A stretch of 64,000 nt of DNA from positions 558,001 to 622,000 of the forward strand of contig CAZNWJ010000001.1 of NCBI GenBank assembly GCA_964576925.1. Reading direction: 5' to 3'. Of the stretch, positions 8,581 through 18,087 are shown piece by piece. The notes under the pieces were generated by a model. It had not been told where the DNA came from and searched no databases. It saw nothing but the letters and a program-made list of their open reading frames with translations. The stretch is from JADJGC01 sp964576925 (GTDB taxonomy: Bacteria > Zixibacteria > MSB-5A5 > CAIYYT01). Numbering within the stretch: position 1 is the stretch's first letter; the number at the start of each line of letters is the position of its first letter. A program made the translations under genes and the position numbers.

Positions 8581-9702
8581 TTACTTAATCAGTGCCTTCA
8601 TGGTCAGCTGCAGGCTGTTCGTTTCGACCTCGTCGATGCGCAGATCGAGGATCTTCTCGTTGACAGTGTCGCGGCGCACGACGATTGCCATCTCCAGACC
8701 ATCGCGCACTTCGTATGCAGCACCAACCGTGAGGAATCGCAGGTCGCCGTCATCGGCATCCAGACCGTCGGCGTTCTTATTCTTGTCCACCCATTCGTAC
8801 TTGCCGAACAGCGAAACGCGCGAGAGCCACTTCTCGGATGTCGCAACGTAGAGACGGCCGAACAAGGTGTACCCGTTGGCCTCGCTGACAAACTCATCGT
8901 CTGTGTTGTTGTTCCAGTTGGCGTCATCCTTGGCGATGAAGTACTCGCCAAACGCGGTGAACCACTTGCGGTACTTCATCACCGCGGCAAGCTGCATCCG
9001 ATCCATCATCGTGTTGTCTGAGAAGCTCACACCGCCGGAGCCGTCGCTGACATTCGGATAACCCATGTAGTATTGGCCAAGGAAGGCCACTTCGCTCCAA
9101 TCCGGGCTCTTCGGGAACGGGTTGATTTTGGCGAACATGACGAAATCTTTGTACTTGTTCTCTTCAGTACCGGTGTAACCCGCGCCGTTCATGATCTGCA
9201 GGGCAAGCACGCCCCAGGCACCCGGGCAATGACCGACGATTGATCCGCCCAGGTCGGCGCGATTCAGATAGCCGAGTTTATGAAGAGAGACTTCATCAAC
9301 AAAACGCAGGCCCCAGAGTTTCTCGACAGTCTCCATCCAAAGCAGGTCGTGCATACCGAAGCGAAGATCGAGATAACGCAGGACATTGTTTGTCTGAATA
9401 TAGGCGGTGCGGATCCGCGTGTCATAACCGCTGTAGCCGGTCAAGGTCGAGGCGCCGCCGCGCGCCGCCGACTCCAAAATGAAGTGGGCTTCGTACTTTT
9501 CGTCAAACTTGTGATCGACGATCAGCCAGCCGCGCTTCACATTGAAGTAGTTGAAATTCTTACCTTGTCCTTGTTCATTGAGATGAAGGAGCCAATGGGC
9601 ATGTACCTCCCCACCGAACGTCGTCTCCCCCGCCAGAACCTGAGCACTACCGATGCCAAGAAGGATGGCCACCGCAAGCAGTCCCACGCAGATTCTTTTC
9701 AT
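8581..9702 (-). CDS. Porin-like outer-membrane beta-barrel protein
   Basis: The product has 373 residues. The signal peptide begins MKRICVGLLAVAILLGIG and ends VLAG. The mature part consists of alternating polar/hydrophobic, Tyr/Trp-rich strands (for example GWLIVDHKFDEKYEAHFI and WFTAFGEYFIAKDD), as expected for a 14-18-strand porin of the phosphate-selective type. The start at 9702 is fixed by AAGGAG six bases upstream; an in-frame ATG at 9735 has no such support. A terminator follows. Pore specificity cannot be told from sequence alone. Confidence 0.8.
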   Translation of the reverse strand: MKRICVGLLAVAILLGIGSAQVLAGETTFGGEVHAHWLLHLNEQGQGKNFNYFNVKRGWLIVDHKFDEKYEAHFILESAARGGASTLTGYSGYDTRIRTAYIQTNNVLRYLDLRFGMHDLLWMETVEKLWGLRFVDEVSLHKLGYLNRADLGGSIVGHCPGAWGVLALQIMNGAGYTGTEENKYKDFVMFAKINPFPKSPDWSEVAFLGQYYMGYPNVSDGSGGVSFSDNTMMDRMQLAAVMKYRKWFTAFGEYFIAKDDANWNNNTDDEFVSEANGYTLFGRLYVATSEKWLSRVSLFGKYEWVDKNKNADGLDADDGDLRFLTVGAAYEVRDGLEMAIVVRRDTVNEKILDLRIDEVETNSLQLTMKALIK

Positions 9703-9967
9703 AGCTTCTCCTTGATTTGTCAAAAACAATCCCATTATCCACAGCTATCACCCGCTGTGCGCGGGTATGCGAGAAAACGCTCCGAAGACGTTTCACCGCT
9801 AAAATCTGAAGCGGCACTTTAATCAAATCGCCGGAGAGTGTCAACAGATATTTTCTCGCCGAGCAACGCCTGAAGCTAGCGAATGCGATCACAGCGCTGA
9901 AGGTCATCCTCTTAGCAGACAGAAACTTGTCGAGCGTCAGTTGCCGGTAAAGAAGACTCTTTGGTGC

Positions 9968-11413
9968 TCATTTGCGGGTTGCTTCGATTCGCGCGGCGAG
10001 GCACTCCGCGATCAGCTTGTGACCGGCCAACGTCGGATGACAGTGATCGACGAAATACTCATTTTCCGGTAGATTTCTGAAAAGTGAATCGATGTCGACG
10101 AGGCTCAAGCCGCGTTCACTACACCATTCGCGGTAGCTCTGGTTATAGGGCATCTTGATGCGGAGCGAATAATCGTCGAGCTCCTTGGCGCGCTTCAGGT
10201 GAAAACGGGCTTCAATACTGTCGCTTTGCAGCAGGACAACGCCGAGATTGTAGTGAGCAATGGCGCTGAGTGAATCGAGCGCCACAGCTTTCAAGAATTC
10301 ATGGGCAGATGAGTTCCCCAGTTGCCAGCGCACTACACCCAAATTATTCCAGAGCCTGGCGCTACCAGAGTCGTGTGCAAGTTGATCTTCCAGAGCTACA
10401 AGTTGAGTTGAGTCGAACGAAAGCCCCGACTGACTGAACCTGTAAACCTGCTGCGTCCATTGATCGGTCCGTCCGGGCAGCAGAAGAGTGTCCAGACACA
10501 GCGCCCACTCGCTGCCCAACTTCGCCTGCATCTCTTCCGACATCACTAATCGCCCTTCATCATCTCTTCCATGTGCGAAAATCTTGAACTGAATTCCCGG
10601 TGGCCAAAGATCCGGCGTCGCCGCAGTGCAGACGATCAAGCCGGCCCTGTTTTGCTCACACCATTCCGAGATCTTTGCCAGATTCTCGCGAGCCTCGACG
10701 ATCGAAACTCGCGGCTTGAGCCTGGCCTCGCCAGTTGGCGCATCTCGCAGTCCGAGGATGACCCCCTTGAGGAGTTGGTATGAGTACAAATGACCCAGCA
10801 AATGATTGAGCCAGCCGCTGCGACGAGTTCGCTCGAACAGCTCGTTGTCGGAGAGATAGCCGTTGATCGACGGATCATTGTTACCGAAATAGGTGATCAC
10901 CAGATCCGGCTGGAGTTTCGGGCCAATGAGCTCAAGCTGCGTTTGACACTGGCGGCTTGTATAGCCGGCGACTGCAGCGTTAATCACGCTGATCTTCCGA
11001 CCAGGATTGACTGTACGCAGCAGCGTTTCCAGTTGTCGGACAAACGACAACTCGCTGTTTGTCAAGCCGAGCCCCAACGGAGTCGAATCGCCCAAGAAGA
11101 GAATTCGAAATTCATCATCAGACTTGGGAGCAATCTCGGGACCCGCGAATCCGTCGGAGTTTACCGCTATGAACGAACTGCGAAAGTGCGGTTTGAGCCT
11201 CCAGAAAAGATCGGGATCCGGCTCATGCATTCCCATGAAGTTGTTGAAGAGGTGCATCTGCCAGAGGCGATACTCAAAATTGACGCTTTGGCGCCGACTA
11301 AGGTAGTCGACCGAGAAATTGACAAACAGTCGCAAGGCAACTTCGATCAATAAGAAGAGAATCCCGACTGCCAGCGTTCCGAAGAGCCAATTGCGGCGCA
11401 GCGCAGCCGTCAT
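9968..11413 (-). CDS. Membrane-anchored SGNH hydrolase with TPR insert
   Basis: The product has 481 residues. An N-terminal membrane anchor (about 10-28) precedes an SGNH/GDSL hydrolase domain: block I LFLGDSTPLG (Ser near residue 103), block III YFGNND and block V DHCHPTLAGH near the C terminus. Between blocks III and V lie about two TPR units (LWNNLGVVRWQLGN and AIAHYNLGVVLLQSDS), so the catalytic fold is interrupted by a protein-binding solenoid. SGNH enzymes of this layout act as esterases or O-acetyl transfer enzymes on envelope glycans, but the substrate here is unknown. The gene starts two bases after the birA stop, so the two are cotranscribed. Confidence 0.83.
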   Translation of the reverse strand: MTAALRRNWLFGTLAVGILFLLIEVALRLFVNFSVDYLSRRQSVNFEYRLWQMHLFNNFMGMHEPDPDLFWRLKPHFRSSFIAVNSDGFAGPEIAPKSDDEFRILFLGDSTPLGLGLTNSELSFVRQLETLLRTVNPGRKISVINAAVAGYTSRQCQTQLELIGPKLQPDLVITYFGNNDPSINGYLSDNELFERTRRSGWLNHLLGHLYSYQLLKGVILGLRDAPTGEARLKPRVSIVEARENLAKISEWCEQNRAGLIVCTAATPDLWPPGIQFKIFAHGRDDEGRLVMSEEMQAKLGSEWALCLDTLLLPGRTDQWTQQVYRFSQSGLSFDSTQLVALEDQLAHDSGSARLWNNLGVVRWQLGNSSAHEFLKAVALDSLSAIAHYNLGVVLLQSDSIEARFHLKRAKELDDYSLRIKMPYNQSYREWCSERGLSLVDIDSLFRNLPENEYFVDHCHPTLAGHKLIAECLAARIEATRK

Positions 11414-11415
11414 GG

Positions 11416-12411
11416 TTAGTAGCTCTCCTCAAGCGAGATTTCGCCCGAACCCAGCGTCAGGGTCCGACCTCCCGACTCTATGACCAACCTTCCTTCCTGG
11501 GTAATATCCAGGGCTTTGCCGCGCCGAACTTGTCCATCCAGCCGAAACGTCACTTCGCGGCCAATCACTGATGAGATCGCACGAATCGGCTTGATTGCCC
11601 CGCCCAGGCCGTCCTTGAGGAATCTCCGATAGTGATGCTCAAATCGTTTCAGGACGGCGCGCAATAGCTCGACCCGTCCTACGGCAGTACCGGTGGCGAT
11701 CTTGAGCGAAGTCGCCTTCCGTCGCAAGTCTTCAGGGAAGTCTTTGGGGTCGTGGTTCACATTGATGCCGATGCCGACGATGATATAGCGCACTCGATCC
11801 AATTCCGCCGCCAGTTCGGTAAGCACGCCGCAGACTTTGCGATCGTGGCACAACACGTCGTTGGGCCATTTGATCATGGCGGGCAGACGCAGTTGCGCTT
11901 TGATAGCCTCGGCCACACTCAATGCGGCGATTAACGAGATTCCCGGCGCTTGTGGGGGAGCGATTGGCGGCCTCAGGATAATCGAGAGGTATAGCCCGCG
12001 CCGCGCGGGAGAGTGCCAGCTCCGTCCGAGTCGACCCTTTCCGGCCGTTTGTCTCTCGGCGATGATCAAGGTTCCTTCAGCTTCGCCTTTTTCTGCGTAC
12101 TTGTGAGCCAGCACGTTCGTTGAGGCTACGCGATCGAGGCTGTAGATATTCCCGGCGAACAACTCCGTCGATAGCCCGAACTCGATTTCGTGCGGGAACA
12201 GCAAGTCTGGCGAATCCACGTACCTGATGCCGTCTTTCTTGTCTTTCTCCAGTTTGTAGCCCCAGTTCTCGAGCTCTCGGATCGCGCGGTTAATGCGCTG
12301 AATCGGCAGATTGAAACGCTCCGCCAGTTCTCGCGCAACAAAGAACGAGCGCGGGTGTTCGCGCAATTCCTTCAAGATGTCGACTTGAAGCTGGGTGATG
12401 TCTTCGCTCAT
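11416..12411 (-). CDS. birA: Bifunctional biotin--protein ligase / biotin operon repressor
   Basis: The product has 331 residues. An N-terminal winged helix (QVDILKELREHPRSFFVARELAERF to about residue 75) is followed by the biotin ligase domain with GKGRLGRSWHSP (the biotinyl-AMP loop) and KWPNDVL, then a small C-terminal SH3-like domain. It forms biotinyl-5'-AMP and attaches biotin to the acyl-CoA carboxylase carrier protein. The helix-turn-helix implies it can also repress biotin genes, but none are in the window. I prefer the ATG at 12411 (MSEDITQ); one at 12429 is possible. It lies in a run alr, hydrolase, birA, SGNH. Confidence 0.93.
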   Translation of the reverse strand: MSEDITQLQVDILKELREHPRSFFVARELAERFNLPIQRINRAIRELENWGYKLEKDKKDGIRYVDSPDLLFPHEIEFGLSTELFAGNIYSLDRVASTNVLAHKYAEKGEAEGTLIIAERQTAGKGRLGRSWHSPARRGLYLSIILRPPIAPPQAPGISLIAALSVAEAIKAQLRLPAMIKWPNDVLCHDRKVCGVLTELAAELDRVRYIIVGIGINVNHDPKDFPEDLRRKATSLKIATGTAVGRVELLRAVLKRFEHHYRRFLKDGLGGAIKPIRAISSVIGREVTFRLDGQVRRGKALDITQEGRLVIESGGRTLTLGSGEISLEESY

Positions 12412-12473
12412 CAACGGAAGTATAATCATTCCGCAACGAGAGTAAAAGTGCCGGCTGCGGCTCCCGCCGGTCG

Positions 12474-13250
12474 CTACACCTTGAGAAAACTCGCAAGTTC
12501 GCGGCGGAAGATCTCCGGTTTCTCCAGGTGGATCATGTGCGAACAATCAGGAATCTCGAATAGAGTCCCGTTGCTCAGGCGGGCATTGATAAGTTTTGCC
12601 AGGGGCAGGAAATCGAGGTCGTCGCGGCCGCAAAGCAGGAGTACAGGCATCGAAAGGTTGTCGAGTAACTTCATGTCGCTCTCGTCGATATAGCGTCCCG
12701 CCTGGAGATCAAGCCAGACCTTTCCCGGGAAGTCAGATAGCGTCTCGCGAAAAACCTCCCACTCCGGCGAATCACGCTTCACCTTGGCAAACAGACGAAA
12801 CTGCTCCCATTGAATGCGCGCCTGGTCGACATCTATCTGACGCGCCGTGCGGTAGACATTGGGCCAGTCAGTGTAGTCTTTGTATCCCACAACATGCGGC
12901 GCCGCCAAGACCAGCGACTTGACCTTCTCCGGCGCTTCGATCGCATACTTGACGGCGACCGCCCCACCCAGCGAATGCGCTACGATCGTGGCCTTGGCAA
13001 ATCCGAGATCGTTCAGGAGCAGCTTCAAGTCGTTCACATGATCGCGGTAAGAGTAGCCGGTGTCAGGAGCGAAGCTCTGGCCGTGGCCGCGCAGATCATA
13101 GGTGACCACGGTGTATTTCTTTGCCAGAGTCTTTGGCAAGTCCATCCAGTAGCGGCTATCGGTGGCTATCCCGTGAATGAGAATAAGCGGCTCCCCTTGT
13201 CCTGTGGTATCGTAATGGATTTTCCAGGTGTCGGTTTCGAGAAATGGCAT
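12474..13250 (-). CDS. Alpha/beta-hydrolase
   Basis: The product has 258 residues, a compact alpha/beta-hydrolase without signal peptide. The oxyanion region is LIHGIATDSRYW, the nucleophile elbow is VAHSLGGA, the acid is within LCGRDDLDF and the base is His in DCSHMIHLEKP, all in the usual order. The cap domain is short, as in lactonase, haloperoxidase or dehalogenase-like esterases. The substrate is unknown. AAAGGAT stands at proper distance from the ATG at 13250 (MPFLETD); the in-frame upstream extension would run into alr. It begins four bases after alr ends, so they share a transcript. Confidence 0.88.
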   Translation of the reverse strand: MPFLETDTWKIHYDTTGQGEPLILIHGIATDSRYWMDLPKTLAKKYTVVTYDLRGHGQSFAPDTGYSYRDHVNDLKLLLNDLGFAKATIVAHSLGGAVAVKYAIEAPEKVKSLVLAAPHVVGYKDYTDWPNVYRTARQIDVDQARIQWEQFRLFAKVKRDSPEWEVFRETLSDFPGKVWLDLQAGRYIDESDMKLLDNLSMPVLLLCGRDDLDFLPLAKLINARLSNGTLFEIPDCSHMIHLEKPEIFRRELASFLKV

Positions 13251-13254
13251 GCAA

Positions 13255-14406
13255 CTATCCTTTGCGAACGACGCGGCGCTCCAGGTGCCCGCCGATGCGG
13301 GCGAGGATTTCATAACTAATGGTATTGGTCAAGGCGGCAAGATCTTCGGCTCGCAGAACCTCCTGCTCCGAGCGACCTATCAAGACGACCTCGGTCTCCA
13401 GTGTCACATCGGGAATATCGGTAACGTCGACCATGAACATGTCCATGCAGATTCGTCCGCGAATCGGCGCCCGCATACCGTTGATCAGGACATATCCGAT
13501 ATTAGAGAGTCCGCGGTCGTAGCCGTCATAGTAACCAATCGGCAACACCGCAATCTTCAAGTCGGCGGTTGCGCGATATGTCGTGCCGTAGCCGATGTAC
13601 TCACCCTTGCGGACCTGCTTGATCTGTCCAATCAGTGTTTTCCAGCTCAACGCCGGTTTGAGCAGGCTGTTTTCCCCGCCTTTGAGACGGTAAGAGAGGT
13701 AAGTCTCCTTCGACGGCCAGAGTCCGTAAAGAGCGATTCCGACCCGGGCAAGATTGAAGTGTGTGTGCGGAAACAGCAACGAAGCGGCCGACGATGCCGT
13801 GTGATAGTGCTTTGGTGTCAACCCGGCAGCTTCCACCATGCTCTTCATTTCTGTGAAACGCTCGAGTTGCGCAGCGGCGTACGAGTGGTCAGTCGTGTCT
13901 TCGATGTTTGCGAAGTGCATGGAAAGGCCCTGCAAGTTCAACTGCTTCATCGTGCGAAATCTCTCCAGGTAATCGGGAAGGTTCGCCCGGGTAACGCCCT
14001 GCCGATTGGTCCCGGTTTCCAGTTTCAGATGGCAATTTGCGGTGCGATCGCCGGATGTGACGGTTTTCAGGCGATCGAGAGTCTCTAGATTATAGACCAC
14101 GAAGTCAAAGCCGCTTTCAACAACTAATGCCAGGTCGGTCAAGGGAACATACCCGAGGATGAGCAGACGCGAACGAATACCGCCGGCGCGCAGGAGCAAG
14201 GCTTCTTCAAGATTGTGGACGGCGATGAAGCTGAAGCGCAAAGGGTCGAGCAGGCGCGCAATCTCGAGGTAGCCGTGTCCGTAGGCGTTGGCTTTCACTA
14301 CCGGCACCAGGTTGCAGCCGGGCGCCAGATTGTGCTGGATGGCCTTGATATTGTGCTCGAGCGCAGCGGCGTCGATTTCGATCCAACTGAGTGCGGTCGC
14401 TTTCAT
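13255..14406 (-). CDS. alr: Alanine racemase
   Basis: The product has 383 residues. It interconverts L- and D-alanine, supplying D-alanine for peptidoglycan. The pyridoxal-phosphate lysine is Lys38 in VVKANAYGHG. The second-domain tyrosine motif is KGEYIGYGTTY, and the phosphate-binding and dimer segments are present to the C terminus. The length is normal for the family. It is the first gene of the alr-hydrolase-birA-SGNH run and is divergent from nadC. Only a weak ribosome-binding sequence precedes the ATG. Confidence 0.95.
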   Translation of the reverse strand: MKATALSWIEIDAAALEHNIKAIQHNLAPGCNLVPVVKANAYGHGYLEIARLLDPLRFSFIAVHNLEEALLLRAGGIRSRLLILGYVPLTDLALVVESGFDFVVYNLETLDRLKTVTSGDRTANCHLKLETGTNRQGVTRANLPDYLERFRTMKQLNLQGLSMHFANIEDTTDHSYAAAQLERFTEMKSMVEAAGLTPKHYHTASSAASLLFPHTHFNLARVGIALYGLWPSKETYLSYRLKGGENSLLKPALSWKTLIGQIKQVRKGEYIGYGTTYRATADLKIAVLPIGYYDGYDRGLSNIGYVLINGMRAPIRGRICMDMFMVDVTDIPDVTLETEVVLIGRSEQEVLRAEDLAALTNTISYEILARIGGHLERRVVRKG

Positions 14407-14490
14407 CGCTATTCATGGTAGAAGCACTGCCGGCGGTAGTCAACAATAAAGCCGCAGCACCTTCCCGCAAACGTGCCTGTGCTCTTTTGG

Positions 14491-14519
14491 TTGACACGAA
14501 TTGAGCATCGCAGTAAGCT
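14491..14519 (+). promoter_or_regulatory. Candidate sigma-70 promoter of nadC
   Basis: A perfect TTGACA (14491-14496) is followed after 17 bases by TAAGCT (14514-14519), a poor -10. Transcription would begin about six bases downstream, that is, at or next to the GTG start codon at 14526, so the message may be leaderless. Confidence 0.45.
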
Positions 14520-14525
14520 CCCTCC

Positions 14526-15386
14526 GTGGATCTCAGTGCCGAATATCTCATCGATATCGTCGACCGGGCGCTAACCGAGGACATCGATACAGGTGATGTG
14601 ACAACCAGTGCCGTCGTGGAGAACGAAGCGCGCGGGATTGCTGTGATCGTCGCCAAGGACTTCGGTGTCCTGTCCGGGTTGGACCTGGCAGCGCTTGTCT
14701 TCTATCAACTCGATCACGAGTCGGAGTTTATCACTTCCCTGCGGGAGGGCTCCCGCGTGGTCAAAGGAGACAAGTTGGTTGAAATTCACGGGCGCCAGGC
14801 AGCGCTCCTAAGTGGTGAACGCACCGCGCTCAACTTTCTGATGCACCTGTCGGGCATTGCCACACTTACCGCCAAATTTGCGGCCGAAGTCAATCACACT
14901 CACTGCAAGATTATCGACACCCGCAAAACGTCACCGGGGTTGCGGCTGCTCGAAAAGCGCGCTGTTACCGCCGGCGGCGGCAGAAATCACCGGATAGGTC
15001 TTTTCGACATGATCTTGATTAAGGACAATCACATTGCCGCCGCCGGATCAATTTCGCGCGCCGTCGCCCGCGCACAGGAGCTGAATCGCAAGTCTGTCGA
15101 TGCCCGACTTGCCGTGGAGGTCGAAACCCAAAATCTCGATCAAGTCCGCGAGGCCGTCAAGTTGCCGATCGATCGAATTATGCTCGACAATTTTTCGCTC
15201 GAGCTCGCCGCCGAAGCCGTGACGATCATTCGTGAACAAAACCCTGACCTCGAGATCGAGGCGTCCGGCAACATGTCGCTGCAAACTGTTCGCGCATATG
15301 CGGAAACCGGCGTTGACTTTATCTCTGTCGGGCGCATTACCCACTCCGCTCCCTGGCTCGACTTGTCGATGGAATTCCTTCAATAG
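14526..15386 (+). CDS. nadC: Nicotinate-nucleotide pyrophosphorylase (quinolinate phosphoribosyltransferase)
   Basis: The product has 286 residues. It converts quinolinate and PRPP to nicotinate mononucleotide in NAD synthesis. Family signatures are present: LSGERTALNFL, DTRKTSPGLRLLEKRAVTAGGG with the quinolinate- and phosphate-binding Arg/Lys/His, MILIKDNHI, and a C-terminal VDFISVGRITHS. The start is GTG at 14526, giving the usual N terminus; no Shine-Dalgarno sequence is seen. nadA and nadB are not nearby. Confidence 0.95.
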   Translation: MDLSAEYLIDIVDRALTEDIDTGDVTTSAVVENEARGIAVIVAKDFGVLSGLDLAALVFYQLDHESEFITSLREGSRVVKGDKLVEIHGRQAALLSGERTALNFLMHLSGIATLTAKFAAEVNHTHCKIIDTRKTSPGLRLLEKRAVTAGGGRNHRIGLFDMILIKDNHIAAAGSISRAVARAQELNRKSVDARLAVEVETQNLDQVREAVKLPIDRIMLDNFSLELAAEAVTIIREQNPDLEIEASGNMSLQTVRAYAETGVDFISVGRITHSAPWLDLSMEFLQ

Positions 15387-15498
15387 AGCGGCGCAACGCT
15401 TTTGACATTTTGCGCTCTCCGTGCACGTTCATGCCCGAACTTCCTTCTCGAAGCTGCGTATCATTCCTGTCCGCCGAAAATGAAAGGCAAAACGCTGT

Positions 15499-16017
15499 AT
15501 GATCACCCAAATACCGTGGATCGAGCGCATATTCCATTTCGAGTTTCCGGTTGGCTTTTTTCCGGTGTTTCTCGAACGATTGCGCGGAACGGCCCCCCGT
15601 CTCGAGGCAATGACCCGCGGACTCTCACCACGTGTGTTGTCGAATCGTTGGGAGGGCAAATGGTCGATCCTCGAGCAGATTGGTCATCTGAGCGATCTCG
15701 AAGAACTGCACGACAGCCGGATCGATGATTTCCTGGAAAACAAACCGATCCTGCGCGCTGCTGACATGCAAAATAAGGCAACCGAGTCGGCCAATCACAA
15801 TGCTCGCGGCCTTAACGAGATTCTGCTCAGCTTCCAAAGCCGGCGCGATGATTTTGTCTCCCGGTTGGCCGGAGTCGAAGACAGTGTAGTCGCCCGGAGC
15901 GCGCTCCACCCGCGACTCAAACAGCCGATGCGCTTGGTCGATATGGTCTTTTTCGTCGCCGAACATGACGACCACCACATTGCCCGGATCCGTGAACTAA
16001 TCACTCGTCAATCATGA
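15499..16017 (+). CDS. DinB-family (YfiT-like) four-helix protein
   Basis: The product has 172 residues forming a DinB/YfiT-like helical bundle. The metal-site histidines can be seen: WSILEQIGHLSDLE near residue 56 and the paired HDDHHIARI near the C terminus. Members are divalent-metal-dependent and include thiol transferases, but most are uncharacterised. The gene precedes a VOC gene by 42 bases on the same strand. Confidence 0.83.
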   Translation: MITQIPWIERIFHFEFPVGFFPVFLERLRGTAPRLEAMTRGLSPRVLSNRWEGKWSILEQIGHLSDLEELHDSRIDDFLENKPILRAADMQNKATESANHNARGLNEILLSFQSRRDDFVSRLAGVEDSVVARSALHPRLKQPMRLVDMVFFVAEHDDHHIARIRELITRQS

Positions 16018-16059
16018 ATAAGATGCCGGCGGATTAGCAGAGCCGGCTGGGAGGGAACG

Positions 16060-16422
16060 ATGATCAATGGAGGTAACATCACGGTCTTTGTCTCCAATAT
16101 GGACAAGGCCGTTCGATTTTATGTCGATTCACTCGGCTGCACACTCGACTACAGAGCCGGAGACGACTGGGCACAGGTCGATGCCGGCGCCGGTCTCAAG
16201 ATCGGATTACATCCCCATGACGGCGGTTCGCCAAAGCCGGGGGCAAACGGAACGCTGCAGATTGGATTTAATGTCTCCCAGTCAATTGAGGCCGTGGTCG
16301 AAGGGCTGAAGCAGCGGGGCGTGATTTTCGAAGGCGGCATTCACGAGGACAAGGCGGTGCGACTCGCCTTCTTTCGTGATCCCGACGGACATATTCACTA
16401 CTTGTGCGAAGTGAAACGGTAG
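16060..16422 (+). CDS. VOC/glyoxalase-superfamily protein
   Basis: The product has 120 residues with the paired beta-alpha-beta-beta-beta layout of the vicinal-oxygen-chelate superfamily: GGNITVFVSNMDKAVRFYVD at the start and RDPDGHIHYLCEV at the end. The terminal segment carries the usual His/Glu-type ligands. It could be a glyoxalase-like isomerase, a dioxygenase or a resistance protein; there is nothing to decide. GGGAGGGAACG lies directly before the ATG. Confidence 0.85.
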   Translation: MINGGNITVFVSNMDKAVRFYVDSLGCTLDYRAGDDWAQVDAGAGLKIGLHPHDGGSPKPGANGTLQIGFNVSQSIEAVVEGLKQRGVIFEGGIHEDKAVRLAFFRDPDGHIHYLCEVKR

Positions 16423-16437
16423 CGGGCGGATTTCCAA

Positions 16438-17082
16438 TCAGAGCTTGCGCGCGACCAGATCGATAACGCCGTGCCAGTGGGCAGGGCCGTGCGACGTGTC
16501 GTAATAGTCATACTCTCCGTAGTTGATCAATCTCAACTGCGCCCTGCTGCAGATCTCAATCAGCTCGCCATAGCCGAACAGCGAGTAGGTTCTCCCGTTT
16601 GCATCCAGAAACTCACCCGGCTGGACTTCCTGGGACGTCGCTTTGCGAGCCTTGTAATGCGGATCATCTATCGAAAATGTCTGGCAGATGAACATTCCCC
16701 CTCGCTTCAGGCCGGAGCTTATCGATTCTACCAGGAGGGCAGTCTCAGCCTTCCTAAGAAATTGAAAGAGGTTCATGGCGCAGATCAAGGAATAACGGTT
16801 CTTCGCGATCTTGAAAAAGCGGGCGTCAGCAGCGACAGCAGTCACCGAAAGTTTTTGCCGCGCCGCGAACTGGAGGCACTTCTCCACTCCGGACCGTGCT
16901 GCCTCCACGCCGGTTACATCGAATCCTTGTCGAGCCAGATAGAGGGCATCGCGTCCCTCTCCCATGCCAAGATCGAGTGCGCGGCCGGGAGGTGCCAATT
17001 CGGCAAAACGCTTTACCAGCGTCGACGGGGCAGTACCCCAATACAGCTTTGAATCGCGATAGAGTTCATCGTAGTTCTTCAT
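16438..17082 (-). CDS. SAM-dependent methyltransferase, TehB-like
   Basis: The product has 214 residues with a class I methyltransferase fold. Motif I is ALDLGMGEGRDALYLA at about residues 35-50, motif II is FDVTGVEAA, followed by AVAADARFF, and the SLICAMNLFQFL strand. The start YWGTAPSTLVKRF is typical of the tellurite-resistance TehB-like group, whose natural substrates are mostly unknown. It converges on the VOC gene. Confidence 0.83.
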   Translation of the reverse strand: MKNYDELYRDSKLYWGTAPSTLVKRFAELAPPGRALDLGMGEGRDALYLARQGFDVTGVEAARSGVEKCLQFAARQKLSVTAVAADARFFKIAKNRYSLICAMNLFQFLRKAETALLVESISSGLKRGGMFICQTFSIDDPHYKARKATSQEVQPGEFLDANGRTYSLFGYGELIEICSRAQLRLINYGEYDYYDTSHGPAHWHGVIDLVARKL

Positions 17083-17355
17083 CTATCATGATGATACGGA
17101 ATCGACTTCTCGAAAGCAATCGCCCGATCTGTTCGACTCTCAGAGACGCAATTGAAAGATAAATGATGGCGTGAGAATGCCGAAACCTAAGGACGAGCGC
17201 GTCAGCCTGGCACGCAGCGCGTACGTCGAACGATTACTATGATTGCGCTTTCTCTTGGTATCGTGCAATCGTAAGATATAAGCGGGGCGAGGATAGACGG
17301 ATGCTTATTTGGCAACAGGGAAGCTCCTGAGGCGACGGACAGGATAGCCGTTCTC

Positions 17356-18054
17356 ATGCGTAAGCGTATTCTCTTTCACTTTCATACCCATCATTCGGTC
17401 GATTCCAATCTTCGACCAGAGCAGGTCGTGGAGTTTGCTCTCGCGAATGAGATTCGGGTACTGGCGCCTACAGATCACAACACGATCCGGGGCGCGCGCG
17501 AGATTCGTGAACTTGCTCGCTCGCACAAGATCGAGACCATTATCGGTGCCGAGTTTTCCACCGATCACGGCGATATCATTGGTTTATTCATTGAAGAGGA
17601 TCTTTTCACGCGCGACGCCCACGAAGTGATGCAGGAGATTCACCAACAAAACGGAATCGTGGTCCTGCCGCATCCCTATCGCCATCATCACCTTACCGAC
17701 CAAATCCTTCACGGGGTAGACGGTATTGAAGTCTTCAACGCCCGCTTGAGCGAACAACTTAACCGCCTGGCCGGTGAATTGGCAGCGGAACTGAATAAGC
17801 CGCTTTTCTACGGTGCCGACGCCCACTTGCTGCCGGAACTTGGACTCGTAGTCGCCGAAATCGAACAGCGCAAGGGAGAATCGCTCAAAGAGGCGGTGAA
17901 ACGCGGCTTCCATCCGACTAAACTCAATCAGACAAAACCCGCGCTGGTGTATCGCAGCCAGATGATTGCCTCAGCCCGGCGCCGGACGCCGGGACGCTAT
18001 CTCAAATCGTTTTCGAAAATGCTCATGTGCCGGCTCAAGAATAAGCGGTTGTAA
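17356..18054 (+). CDS. PHP-domain phosphoesterase
   Basis: The product has 232 residues. The PHP metal-binding motifs are present in order: HFHTHHSVDS (residues 8-17), APTDHNTI, IGAEFSTDHGDIIG, VVLPHPYRHH and FYGADAHL. This set matches the stand-alone PHP family near the RNase AM/TrpH group, which hydrolyse 3'-phosphorylated or short nucleotides. No obvious partner gene is nearby. There is a weak AGGAT upstream of the ATG. Confidence 0.85.
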   Translation: MRKRILFHFHTHHSVDSNLRPEQVVEFALANEIRVLAPTDHNTIRGAREIRELARSHKIETIIGAEFSTDHGDIIGLFIEEDLFTRDAHEVMQEIHQQNGIVVLPHPYRHHHLTDQILHGVDGIEVFNARLSEQLNRLAGELAAELNKPLFYGADAHLLPELGLVVAEIEQRKGESLKEAVKRGFHPTKLNQTKPALVYRSQMIASARRRTPGRYLKSFSKMLMCRLKNKRL

Positions 18055-18087
18055 GCACTCCCGGCGAACTTCCGCTAAACTTTTTCG

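Noticed and set aside
13228..14088. Plus-strand frame antisense to alr
   Set aside because: Shadow of the alanine racemase gene on the other strand.
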